Shown here: positions 12,236 through 23,800 of the stretch, in pieces
Numbering within the stretch: the stretch's first letter is position 1
Layout: every line of letters begins with the position of its first letter
NCBI GenBank assembly: GCA_036785705.1
Contig: JAWUZG010000016.1
Coordinates: 5,066,001 to 5,130,000, forward strand
Source of the DNA: Acanthornis magna
Taxonomy: Eukaryota > Chordata > Aves > Passeriformes > Acanthizidae
Length of the DNA stretch: 64,000 bases
Direction: 5' to 3'
Position numbers and translations under genes: made by a program
The notes under the pieces: generated by a model
What the model was told of the DNA's origin: nothing
The model's input: the letters and a program-made list of their open reading frames with translations, nothing else
Database searches by the model: none

Positions 12236-15200
12236 GAGCCATAATTTGTTGATGAAAGGATCTCTTAATGTGGAAAGTCTGAGTTACTGACCTCTGAGTC
12301 CTGTTAATTAAAGTTTGGTAATCCAGGAGGGAGGAGAACCTGGAAAATCACACTTTGTCCTACGTAAATGTTGGTTATGGGAGGCCACTGCTGTTACATG
12401 CTAGCACTAAGGGAGACTCCAAACTGAACAGCGGAGTCAGCAGACAGAAATTGGCCTTGTAAATTGGAGTTGCCAGTTCTTGTGACAATGAACAAAAATG
12501 TAATTTTTTAACCAAATGTGTGTGTCATAACTGGGTGACCTCAGTGAATACACTTTAATTAAGTCCTTTTGTTGCTTTTTACCCTTTTCCCGCAAGCAAT
12601 TCCAAGTTTTTGAAAACAGCCAAACAAAGTCTGTTGTGATTATTATGTATCTGACAGAACTGTGAATGACCCACAACTATAAAAACATAATACACCAACT
12701 CCTGTCTTTGGCCTTTAGGCAGAACTAGCCATAGCCATTACTGGGGTAATGAGAACTTTTCAGCTCTCAGTGTGATGTGGTGCAGTCATCCCCTTGGGCG
12801 AAGTTGCCTGTGAGCTGCTCAGCTGCTTGGAGCCTGCAGCCTTCCCCTGAAATCAGGAGAGCCAAGCTGATGCATATCAGATCCAGATTTAGCCCAAAGA
12901 CATTTGCTTTTGTCTTGGGAAAGGGATAGACTGCAACTCTATCATTCAAGTTGGAAACCTGACCTAAAGGCATGTAGCAGAGGAGATTGTGGGAGCTGCA
13001 GGTGGGATGGAGATATGGAAGCCCTTCAAACAAGTTTGAAGGAGAGGTTCAGAAAACCTGGGTGATGTGGAAGATGCAAAATAGGGGATAGGCCAAAGGA
13101 AGCAAGGAGAGAACAAGGAATGCATGGGAATGAAATCCAGGCCAGGGAAAAGATGGGAAGGCAATGAGAAAGAGCAGGGCTTTGTGGGAGGTGAGGGTCA
13201 GCAGAATGGTTAGGGGGTTTCACTGCTGGGCACCTGAGCAGGAAAAGGGAGAAAGATTTGGAAACTGGAAGTACTAATTTTGTTGGGGATAATAAGGTGA
13301 GACAGTACCAGGAGGTCCCAGCAAGGCAGAAACTGATGTGATCTGAGGCACACTACGGCTGTTGAAGTGGGTTTGAGTTTACACTGCAGAAACGACAGGA
13401 GGAAGGAGCTTGGCTGAACAGGCAACTATTCTGCTTTTGCAGACCTATGGACATTTTTCTAAACTCAAAAGAGGATCGCAGAGGCCCAGACCATTGAAAA
13501 TAACTAAGTGGATGATCTCATTCCATTATTTTTAACTCTGTATACCATTGATAATTAATTTGTCTGTAACCATATTGATTTTCTGTCTCATGTTTTATTG
13601 CCAGTGTTTTGTTTGCAATATATAACTGGTAAAGTTACAATTAACCTGTATTGCCCTGTCCAAACACATCTGAGCATGTTTAGAAGCACAACAGGAATAT
13701 GATGGCTTGAACTGATGCTTGCAATGGACAGTAAAATGCTCATGCCTGTACTAAAAAATTATGAGAGGGGTGCTTTCATGGAGGAAGGTCAGTTAGAACT
13801 GATGCTGTACTGAGACCTGTTCAGGGAACACAGGGTAAATGTCATCATAAATTATTCCTGTTTTGCTCATATTTCGAAAAAAGGTCTGTGCAAAATTTTC
13901 TTCTGTATGTTTTTACCTAAGTGATTAGTGTTTCTAAGGGAATACTTATGCTCAAGCCAAATCGGGATACTTTACATTTCTTGAAAGAACTTCCCCTGTG
14001 ATAACATTAAAAACCTTGGTATGCATATGCTAAACGTAATTCTCTGCTTTATTCTTGATGACCTGACATTGTATTTATTGTGTTACATAAAAGCTTTCTT
14101 GCTTCTAGAACAATTAACTTTGTTTTGAATTTTCAGGATAACTGATACATGTATTAACACAACATGCTTCATTTTCTTTGACTTTTCAGTTGCACACTGT
14201 GAACCTCAACCACCAGGAACAGCAGTTCCTTTGGGCAATTTGCAACAGAATCACTGAAATGCCAAACCTAAACAAGCAGCAATGCCCTCCCGTGTGCCTT
14301 GGCTTCTGCACTGTCAGTTCTGTGTGTCAGAATGGCTTTGCTTTGCCATCAAAATTCACAGGGTCATTCAGAGACAGTCTCAGAGAAGGCCCTCCCAACC
14401 ATGATGAGAGTACTCACAGACCCCTTGTCCTCAGCTGCTCAATCTCCTGCAACTGAGATACCCGGACCCTCCAAAATGTTTAATCCACCTGCAATTTCCC
14501 TGACTGCCCAAAACTGTCCTTCCCAGCTGCCAACAGCTCTCACTACATCCTGGACAAGCTGACTAAACATCCTCCTTCCTCTCGTGATATATGCCAGCAA
14601 TCATGGCCATGCAGTGTTGTCACATCTTGCAACTGCTTCTCCTGAATTTTACATAACATTATGGTCAGTACATCCTTAAATTCTTATTTGTGTGTAGGTC
14701 TGTGCTTAGTGTTGGTGTGATTTATGTTCATGCTGGCATGAGAAAACTTACATAAGAGCCTGGACATCTAGCTCTGAATCCTCAACCTATGAACACACAG
14801 GAGTTCAGTCTTAGTCACCAGAGCTCTCTCCTGAAGTTAAATAATGTGAACATTTGTTGCAGAAGTTGGTTTGGGTGTTAAATAAAAGCTTCAGTACAGT
14901 ACAGTAAAGTGTTATGATTCATGGTGTGAGGATCATTAGAGTTAGTAATTTCTGATCTGAATTTCTGATCAGAAATGGGACCAGGCCACAACTCCTCTCT
15001 TGAATTGTGGAGGAGACACCTCAAGGACGCCTCTCTAGGAGACACCTTGGCTTTATTCACTGAAGTTTCTAGAAAGTTACATAAATGGCATTCTGGTGGT
15101 GGGCACTGATAGTTTTGCACCTCTGTCTCAAGAGAGCACTCTCCCATTTGGATAAAACTTGTCTGGGAGGGAAACAAAGCCTTAGGGAAGCTCTCCATCA

Positions 15201-18200
15201 GTTAAAACAAAAGCCTAAGAAGCTAAGGATATCACAAGCCTCACAGTCTTCCACTCCAAATGTGAGACATGCTTTGTGACCTTGCTTTATCCAGTATGCA
15301 GAAACATGTGCAGACAAAACCAGAAAAAAACCCAACAAAGCCTAGGAAAACAAGAGGCCTGGCGCCACATACTCCTCCTCCATGGGGAGATGATGAGAGA
15401 ACAAAGAACATGTGATGGATGTGAGGCACATCACATATTGTGATGTCCTCAGATACTCAGATGAACAAGTATCTAAGTTTTGACAGGACAGAAAGACACC
15501 TGAATTTCTGCAGCAGATTTTAATGGAAAGTGAAGATGTTGGGGTGAGTATTTCAGTGCCATGGTGCTCTTCTTGCAGTGAATGTTCATGGATTTCGTCA
15601 AATTTAGTTGTTAGTATAGACATGTTTTCTTCTGGACATTTCATGGCATTCCTGACTTTATTAAAATCATGTGTTGTACTGCTGTGTTTTTTTTATTTTT
15701 ATATTTTATTCTTCCTTGTATGTAGAATGTCCTAGTTTGACTGCTGGTCCGGTGGCTATTTTCCAGGAAAACTGTTTTGTAACAGCTGGCGCACGTTCCT
15801 CGACTTTAGCTCATAGACTATCAGAGTTGAAAGTCTGCCTGTAATCATGTAATGGAGACAGGACATGTTTTTAACTTTCATAGTGAGGCTGAAGCTATGA
15901 CAGCAAATATCACTTTTCTTACAGAGGGAGCTATAGATAGGCAGAGGAAAAAAATTATTCTGACCGAAGGGAGAAATTCTTCGGCTCTGCTCCCACACTG
16001 AGTAACTGGAAGTCTGTAGGTGCATATTGTTGGTACCTGCTGTGATTGCTTGCCTGTGAAAGAAAATTTTTACACAGAAGGTTTAATAATAAACAATTCC
16101 AATACTTCCAAAAATCAGGAGCAGTTTTCAGTAGGGAAAACAAATTTCTTAGTTGCATTTTGGAAGTGGAGCTTTGAAGACAGTACTTCTGGAAATTAAA
16201 CTTCAGAGAACCAAAAGTCACCTTTTAATAATAGTCTCATGTAGATGACACATGGAGTATTGAAATGATAAAGGGTTTTTGGAATTTGTTGCCCATAACC
16301 ATCAGACATATTCAATTTAATCTTCAGCCATAGTTATATTGCAGAGACAATTGAATGTGATGCTTTTTACAAGTTCTGATCATAGAATCACAAAATGTGA
16401 TTTTTCAGGGTGTTCAGGAAAGAGTGGTTCATGGGACAAGAGATGCATGTGAATTATTCAGTGGAAAACAATGGCTTTCTTTGTCCCTTTGGGTGTTGTC
16501 TCACTTGGTGGGGATTTGTGTAATGGGAAGCCCTGATGGGGTTACTGGCTATCAGAGTCCATCTGTCTTCTTCACTTCATCAGCTGGTCCTTCTCATGTG
16601 ATTTATATCATTCCAAAAGGACAGGCCAAAATTTCAGGACATTTACAGCAGCTTCCATACCCATCTTTCTGAATTTGTGCTGAGACAGGGCAAATTCTGG
16701 CCTCAAAAAGCTGAGCTGGCTCTAGTTACCCTTCCATTTCTAGCTGTCCTTTCTGACTGGGGCTCAGAATCAGAGGCTTATCTCACCTGTGGCAATTTGC
16801 CGCTCTGCAGGCACAACCTGCATATCCAAATCTGCTTGCCTTGTTAGCTTGTACTGAGGTGCTCAGCCTCTCAGCTTTTTCTCTTGCATTTCCTCCTCCC
16901 CTGCAGAAGGCAGCTTTCTGGGTGCCATCTCTTACCAGATACCTGCTGAAATGAGACATGCTGTTCTAGCACAGATCCAGTCTGCTGAGAGTACAGATTC
17001 AATCTGGAAAGCAGGCTCCAAGGCACATAATTAAAAAGGAAGTTGAAAATTATTTAAACATGAGTCTTAGCAGGGGAAAGCTGTAATCTGAATGTGTGTT
17101 TTCACTCACTGCAAATATTTAGTGGCTGTAGATACACGGAATGAATCCATTGGTTTGGCTGCCTCTTGCAGGTGGGTGTATTGATATGGCGTGTGCGCTG
17201 CACACTCATTCGACAAGTAGGAGGACATAACCCTGCTGAGCTGCAGAAAATGGAACATCACAAACAGTGGGACAGTTGTCTGCCTTCTTGCCGTCAGCAT
17301 ATTTGGGTTCATTATCAGCTGGACTTATGTCAGATTTAATACTTTGTTAGCTGTGGTTGAGTGAAGAGTGGTTGGCTGAGGACACTGGCAGATCATTCGT
17401 TTCTGCCCACAGTACGGCATAAAGACAGGCTGTGTGATTGCTCCTATGCTCAGTGGAAGCTGGTCTCAATGGAAAAGTTAATTCAAACTATTGGAATTTT
17501 CTGTTGTAGAAAATAAGAAGTGACGTGTTAAATTTTGGGTCACAGTGCACAAAAACACTACGGGAAAAACGGCATGCATTGTTCCTGCAGATAAAAACCC
17601 AATAAACAACAAAACAAATGCCCATGGAAGCCAAAGGATCTGCTAGAGACAAATACGAAGTTCACTTTAAAGAGAAAAAAAAGCAGTAAGTCCTCCCAGC
17701 GCTAACAGGTAACACAGAAGGTGACAAGTAACATGTCTCTTCAGAACCTTAGACAATGTCTTCCCTTTTTACAGCTGTTGTCATTTCATTTGAAGGACAT
17801 TAGTAGCTTCATCTTTACTGCACTCTTGGGAAGAAAGGAATAGAGACAGCACCTAGAAGTTATACTTCCCTGAAAGGATGTGTTAAGTGTTACCTGGTAA
17901 GTTAAAAAGGTGAACTGAAGTCCTTGGTGTTTGATATTCAAGCACAAAAAGAGAGAGAGCTAAAGTGGTGCATAGTTCAGCTTTTAGTCCTTCTTACACA
18001 TGTAGTTAGTGTCCTCTGTCATAAGTCACTTCTTGAAACAAGAGATTTTAAAGATTATATACATAAAGATACATAAACCTATCACATAAGCAGCCTATCA
18101 AAACACAATATCCCTTCTTGGGAAGCCACCCTTCCCTATGTGATTCTTACTGTACTTAAAATAGCAACATTAAATGTGGTTAGCAGAACTTTCTTATACA

Positions 18201-18300
18201 CTTAAAATTCTCCTCAATTATATAACTTAACACTGTTTCACACCAAGCTCTTTTCTTTGATAGCTTTTGTGAGCTTCCAATTTGCTTGGAGAACTAACGT
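12236..18300. other. Unannotated non-coding DNA
   Basis: About 6 kb with no recognised gene or RNA. The plus strand at about 12960-13300 is purine-rich, which opens several minus-strand frames without protein resemblance. At 14961-14976 there is a perfect 16-bp palindrome (atttctgatcagaaat) that partly repeats the 12 bases before it. A good-looking 3' splice acceptor ends at 14189 in front of a 92-codon frame, but that frame resembles no known protein. Confidence 0.5.
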
Positions 18301-19280
18301 GTTTTCTTCTGGATTTAAGAGAGTTACTTTCTCATGCCAGTATTGTACAAAGCCTTGTGTTTACCTTGCAGGCATCTTGATGTTGGTGCCAATGCAATTT
18401 ATTCTTGTGATGATAAGAGACTGGCTTGTACTTGGTTCTTCTGTTAGCAGGGTGTTTTGAAAGTCTGTTCTGATGTTTACTGGATGTTTTTCTGCTATGC
18501 TCCTTTCCACATCCTGCTGATTGAGTCTCAGTACCACCTTCATGTTAATGTCCCGAGTTTGTAGTAAGTGTGTATCTGTGATTTTTGTGAATAATATACC
18601 CAGCCACTGCTGTGTGACATGATTGAAGCTTTATCTGTTCAACACACGGATCTTCCTCACAAATATGTTATTTCTCATGAGGTTGCATTTGATCCCAACA
18701 GGGTCTCCAAATGGTATTTTTAAGATGTTGCTAGTTCATCACCTCTTGTATGCTTTGGACTCTGGAAGTCTCAATTTTTGTCTCAACTATCCTTTCCCTG
18801 TTGGCTCTAATAAAGCTCCAACAACACAGGGACTATTGACATGCATCTGGATATCAACCTAGTAAGATCATGTATGTGAGACATCCTCTGTTCTGTTTCT
18901 TGTTGAACTTTCTGGGTAATAGGCTGGAATATTTTCCTTTCTCTACTTGACCAGCTTTCACATTTCCTGGTAAATTGCTCAAACTCGTTGCTAACAAACT
19001 GGTGTCTATTGTCTGAAATTGCACAGTGTGGGATAACATTCGTGATGAAATGCTTTACTGCTTTGTTTGTGATGGTCACTGTGGTAGTGTCTGACAGCTT
19101 GTCTTGCTGCCAGGAGGAGGGTTTTATATAAACAGTTTAGCATGAGTGTATCCCTTGTTTTGACCAGATCGCTTTTTCTCAAGATGCTTCTCTCTGCAGT
19201 GCCCTGGACAGACTCCAAGTCAGGGAATAATTTTCTGTCTATAAAAATCCCTCTCAAAGTTACAAACAATCATGTCCTAA
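18300..19280 (-). pseudogene. Decayed Ty3/gypsy-like retrotransposon relic with integrase core
   Basis: The minus-strand frame at 18807-19079 contains 'AISDNRHQFVSNEFEQF'. This matches the layout of the integrase catalytic core in Ty3/gypsy-type elements, where an S-D-N motif carries the second catalytic Asp and is followed by QF-S-EF-F. Just before it is a 'TTTVTITNKAVKHF' segment like the helix that normally precedes this motif. About 30 codons later, in a different frame, a 'YYPESS' motif resembles the conserved Y-P-S/N segment near the catalytic Glu, so at least one frameshift separates them. Further downstream, to about 18300, weak resemblance to the post-integrase tail persists among stops. 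No LTR, protease or reverse transcriptase was recognised. The core is fairly secure; the outer limits are guesses. Confidence 0.5.
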
Positions 19281-20630
19281 AGACTCTTGAATTTAACTTG
19301 TCAGGATAAGGAAATGTCAACTTAAGATAACGAGGAGAAAGTGTGAGATGTTTATTCCCTTTTTTCATTTTTCTAAATTTTGAGGAAATTTGACTTCAGC
19401 TTTTATTAAAAATCTGCAGAACATTTTCAAAGGGTGAATAAATTTTGCCTATTTTTTTGACATATCTTCTGTTTCAGGCAGCTGTTGGGGTGTGTATCTC
19501 ACAAATCAATCTGTACTTCTATCATGGAAAAGATGTTATGCTATTGAACTCTTACATCATTCTGTAAATCATGTTTTCCTGTGTAATGAATTATCAATTT
19601 AAAATAGTTTTGTTGATTTAGTAGACATTTTGTTCAAAAGTTTATTTTTTTTGCAAAAATTATTCATCAAAGAAAGAAAAGTCTCACTTTTAATTTCCTT
19701 TTTAAATTTCAGTTTTCACTGACTGAACTGAAATTTTGCTTCCATGCAAACCCTTTTAAAATAAGATTTTATCACTTTTCTTATTGCATAACTAAAATTG
19801 CCCAATCATCTCCAGTATTTAAGCAAAAGGTTTGCAAAATGCCTGCAATGAAGGAGGAAGGTATGATTTATGAGCAAAATTTGGCTTGTATTTAAGCAAA
19901 GGTATCTGTTTATCAAGACTGTATGGAATCCCAAGACACTGGAAAAAAAAATCCCAAACAAATGCACACTAGCAGTTTCACAAGAACAAAAAGGGTAGTA
20001 GGAAATTTAAGAATGTATTGTACTGCATGGAACAAAATAGTTAAAGGTTGACATGCTATTTTTTGGAACGAGAAAAATGGAATTAGTGACAAGTCCCTTT
20101 GAGATCCTTTGGGATGGAAGATGGCACATAGTGGCAGGATGCACAGTATTTGCTGTATTATTATAATCTTTCTAATTGTTCAGAGAAATAAAATGTACTT
20201 TGCTTGCCATCCTGTCCCTCAAATTTCCATCCCCTCTTAGAATATGCATTTGAACAGTATAAAATGATGTTTTGGCAAGCCCTGTTGAAGATAATTACAC
20301 AGACACTTTATTTAGGTCAAAGCAACTGGGACTACAGTTTCTTCTTCCAAGTTCCTAGAGATTGTTATTTTTGCGGAGGGGTCATCTGCATAACTTAGAA
20401 ATGAAGAGGCCCTTGCATTGTATATGAGGCATAATTTTGTTTTTTTCCCCTGTTTGCCTTTGATCTGCACAGAATGAGGAAAACCTCCTCCAGTCTGAAT
20501 TTCAGAATTACACAAATTCCGAGTTTGGAGAATCACAGTGTGCTGGGAAGAAAGGGAGAGCTGGTTAATCCTCTGTAATTCTCTCCATGTGAAAGGAAGG
20601 AAATATCTTAATAGCATGTTGCAACAACAA
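19281..20630. other. Unannotated AT-rich non-coding DNA
   Basis: No gene or repeat family recognised. The sequence is T- and A-rich, especially 19330-19800. Open frames are short and lack recognisable domains. Part of this stretch could be further decayed retrotransposon belonging to the relic on its left, but no motif supports that. Confidence 0.5.
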
Positions 20631-20684
20631 GTGCGCTGTGTGCGCAGGTGCACACGTGTGTACAAGCGCATGAACACGCACATG
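20631..20684. repeat. Alternating purine-pyrimidine tract (Z-DNA candidate)
   Basis: The tract is dominated by alternating GT, GC and CA dinucleotides such as 'gtgcgctgtgtgcgcaggtg' and 'cacacgtgtgt', with a few interruptions. This composition favours left-handed Z-DNA. It contains an unusually high local CpG count for its surroundings. Confidence 0.5.
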
Positions 20685-20724
20685 GCCTGTGGCTGGAGTT
20701 GGCACAGACAGCCCAGCTAATAAA

Positions 20725-20880
20725 TAAAGCTCTGATGGGCTGTGTTAATCATTGCTGCTCCTGGAAAACAACTTTCATAGGCTTTGGTTCGTAATATTCA
20801 TGCGTTACTCAGGTGGTTAGTGCTCTCCTTCTGGGGAAATGTTTTGTGAACCGCATGTGTCGTTTCTCTTCTCTAAACAG
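20725..20880. promoter_or_regulatory. Candidate conserved non-coding element
   Basis: A short repeat-free block with homeodomain- and octamer-like words ('gttaatcatt', 'atattcatgcg') and retained CpGs ('gttcgtaat', 'aaccgcat', 'tgtcgttt'). It adjoins the Z-DNA-prone tract. The call is based on sequence style only. Confidence 0.3.
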
Positions 20881-23800
20881 AGGAAGGGAACCTAATTCTG
20901 GGGTTCTCCAGACTTATAAGGTAAACTAAAAAAAATTGTAAAAGCCAGTCCCAGGCTATGTACTAAAAGGTGCAATTATTGATGCATCCTAAGTAGAACA
21001 TAAGGCTTGTTTTAAAATGAAATTGCCAGTAAGCCGTGAGCCTTGTGTGATGTGTTAGCATAGGAAAAGCTGTGGCAATTCACCCATCATCCAATTCAGG
21101 GATGTTCTAAAAAAGTTTAATTTGTCTCACCCTTTTTGTCAGGAGAAAGCAACAATGTAAGATTGGTGGGATGTCATATATGTTGATAGTTTCAAAATAA
21201 TTTAACTATGATCTCTTCATACTTTTCCATTAGCTGTATATCTGATGTGTTCCATATGAAATTATTAAGTAATAAGACATCATGGGCACAGCTCCTTTAG
21301 TCCCTGAAATTACAGAAGGTAATTTCACTGTGTTTTTTATAGGCCCTATAGAATCCTATACTCTTATTCATATCTACAAAAGCATAAGCGTTTATTTTAT
21401 GTGCATATTATTATATATGTACTTGTAAAAAATTGTTACTTGTTAGTTTAGATTATTTATTTATAAATATAATAAATTGTCTGAAAAGCTTTCGTTGTCT
21501 TGAGAATGCAAGGGGAAAACAGGTTTTTTTTTTTTTTTTTTTTTAATAACATCACAGAACTCCAGAAAATCCTTCTGTAAAACTGCAGCTGTGTGGAGCT
21601 CTTTGGCTGATAGCCTGTGCAGCAGAGGCATGGCATCAGGCTCCTGCCGTTACTTACTAAATCATTCCCTCCTTGGCTTAGTGATTGGAGAATATTCTCA
21701 GTTATCCCAGATATTATTTATATAGAATATCTTAATTTTTGGAAAAGAATGCAGGCTTTCTCTAATCAGAATGAGGAGATATTTAGCATATAATTAAGTA
21801 AGGATATCTGGAGGTTGTTTTTTTTTTGAAAACATATGTGCCCCAGGGATGCTGAGTTCCGCAACATCTTATTTTCCTTATTTTTCAGAATTGTTTTCCA
21901 TTCTTACATTTCCTACCTCATGACAGGTATAGAAGTAGAGGGATCATCAAAGACAAAAAGGAAAAGAAGAAAAGGAAAAAACTTTGTTAAGATGGTGGAA
22001 GTTTGTACAGTCCTTTACTTACTCAATCAGAGGACTATATGGCAGTCCTGTGAAGTGGAATCATTTAATTAGGAGATGGTACAAGTATTCAACCGAAGTG
22101 CTACAGCTAAATTCTGTAATTGCCACATGGAGCATCAACTGTGTCTTCTTGTATGCTGTCTGCTCCTATAAGATTGCATCAGTATGATCTATTGTGCCAT
22201 CAATATTGCTTCCCATTTTCAGTGGGAGCTCCAGTGAGACTGTGCAGTCTAGTCAGACTCCTGAATAATTTGGAGTTGAGTAGGATAAAATAGGATCAAT
22301 TATTAAAAAAATTATGAAGAGGGTTATCTACTAAAATTGACTTCTGATAGCATTCATTTAGTAGCTTTGATCAGAGTATCCCCTGACCCAGAGAGATTCT
22401 GGTTTTAGATGGGAAACGAAATTCAATGGTGGTAACTGCAAAATAGTTACACAGAGGGAAGAATCCTCCCCAAAGTCCTTGTCTATATATAAAGTTCATG
22501 TCTATGGACAGGATGGTATAGCTGCCCATAGATGTTTAAATAATTTTTGAGAAGTTCAATTCAAGAAAGGCAATGAGGAATGTTTAGGTAAAGAACAGTA
22601 GGAAAAATAAGAAGCATTGTTATGTTCTTATGCACATTCATGGAATATCTGTATCTTAAATACTGAAGGCAATTATGGAGAAATGTGATGTGTTTTACCA
22701 GATGCAGGAATACCTTCCATACACTGTGGACTGGAAAGAGTTGGACTTTTTAGCTTGGGAAGGAACTTCCGAGGGTATATAATTAATATTGCAGAGAATG
22801 TCATTAGAGAAGGATTAGGCTCTGATTTTCACAATTCAGTGAAATTACTAGGTTTAAAACAACAAAGCCTTCCTTTTTCTTGTGCAGTACATAATCAAAA
22901 TGGAGAATAGGATATAGTGGAAGTGAAAAGCAAAAATGAGTTAAAAAAAAAAGAATTAGACATATTCATGAAATTCCAGCAGTGGCTGCTAAATCATATA
23001 TTTCAGAAGTAAACTCTGCTTCATGGGATTTTTAGAACTGATTGAAGCAGGTAAACTGGAGACAAGGTCCATCCTGGTGCTGCATCTCTGCTGCTTCCCC
23101 AAACATCCATCCCTGGGCACACACTGGGCAGATTGCTATCTGATCCAGGGTGGCTTTTATGTTCTTATATGTCTGGTGCTCAGAAATCTTGCTTACATTT
23201 ATTATTTTTATTAGCCTTTTTTAACTACTTTGAGACCTTTTGTGTGGTACTCTTCCCACCCTCTTAGTCCAGTCAAACAAATCTCGGAGACAGTCCCGGT
23301 GTTAATGGACTTGAATATAAAAACAAAGCTGTGGGAGAGACCACAGGAGTCTGGAGAAGTGACTTACTCTTGCTCACACAAGCACGGAGCGCTAGTCAGG
23401 AACAACTTTATCTACCTGTGGTGAATTCTTGACCTTGTTAAAATCAATGGCATAACTACCTTTGGCTCCAAAAAAGTTAGCTCTTCACCCTTTGTAATGA
23501 AAATTCTGTAGATATTAGTTACTGTATTCTGAATTATGATATATATTAGAATAGGCTAGTCCAGGCTAGAAAAGTAATTAAAGAGTGTTCTTTCCAATTA
23601 ATGGAAGCCTATTTACCTTACCTTCAGAAACTCTGAACTGCTTCCTTCACTGTGTGTGATACTTATCACAAGCTGCCTTGGTGATTATCCAGTAAGGAGC
23701 TGCAACTCTGAGCTCACAGAGAGCTCTGAGAACCCAGGAGAGGTAACAGACAGCCCTTAAGAGACAGTGTGAATCTAGCAAACACAGTTTTAAAATCAGT

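Noticed and set aside
11839..12290. 103- and 147-codon plus-strand frames
   Set aside because: They overlap each other in the GC-rich CpG island and match no known protein; composition explains them.
16378..16430. Possible CR1 terminus ('catagaatcacaaaatg')
   Set aside because: Only about 17 nt match the terminal repeat and the following sequence does not continue into CR1.
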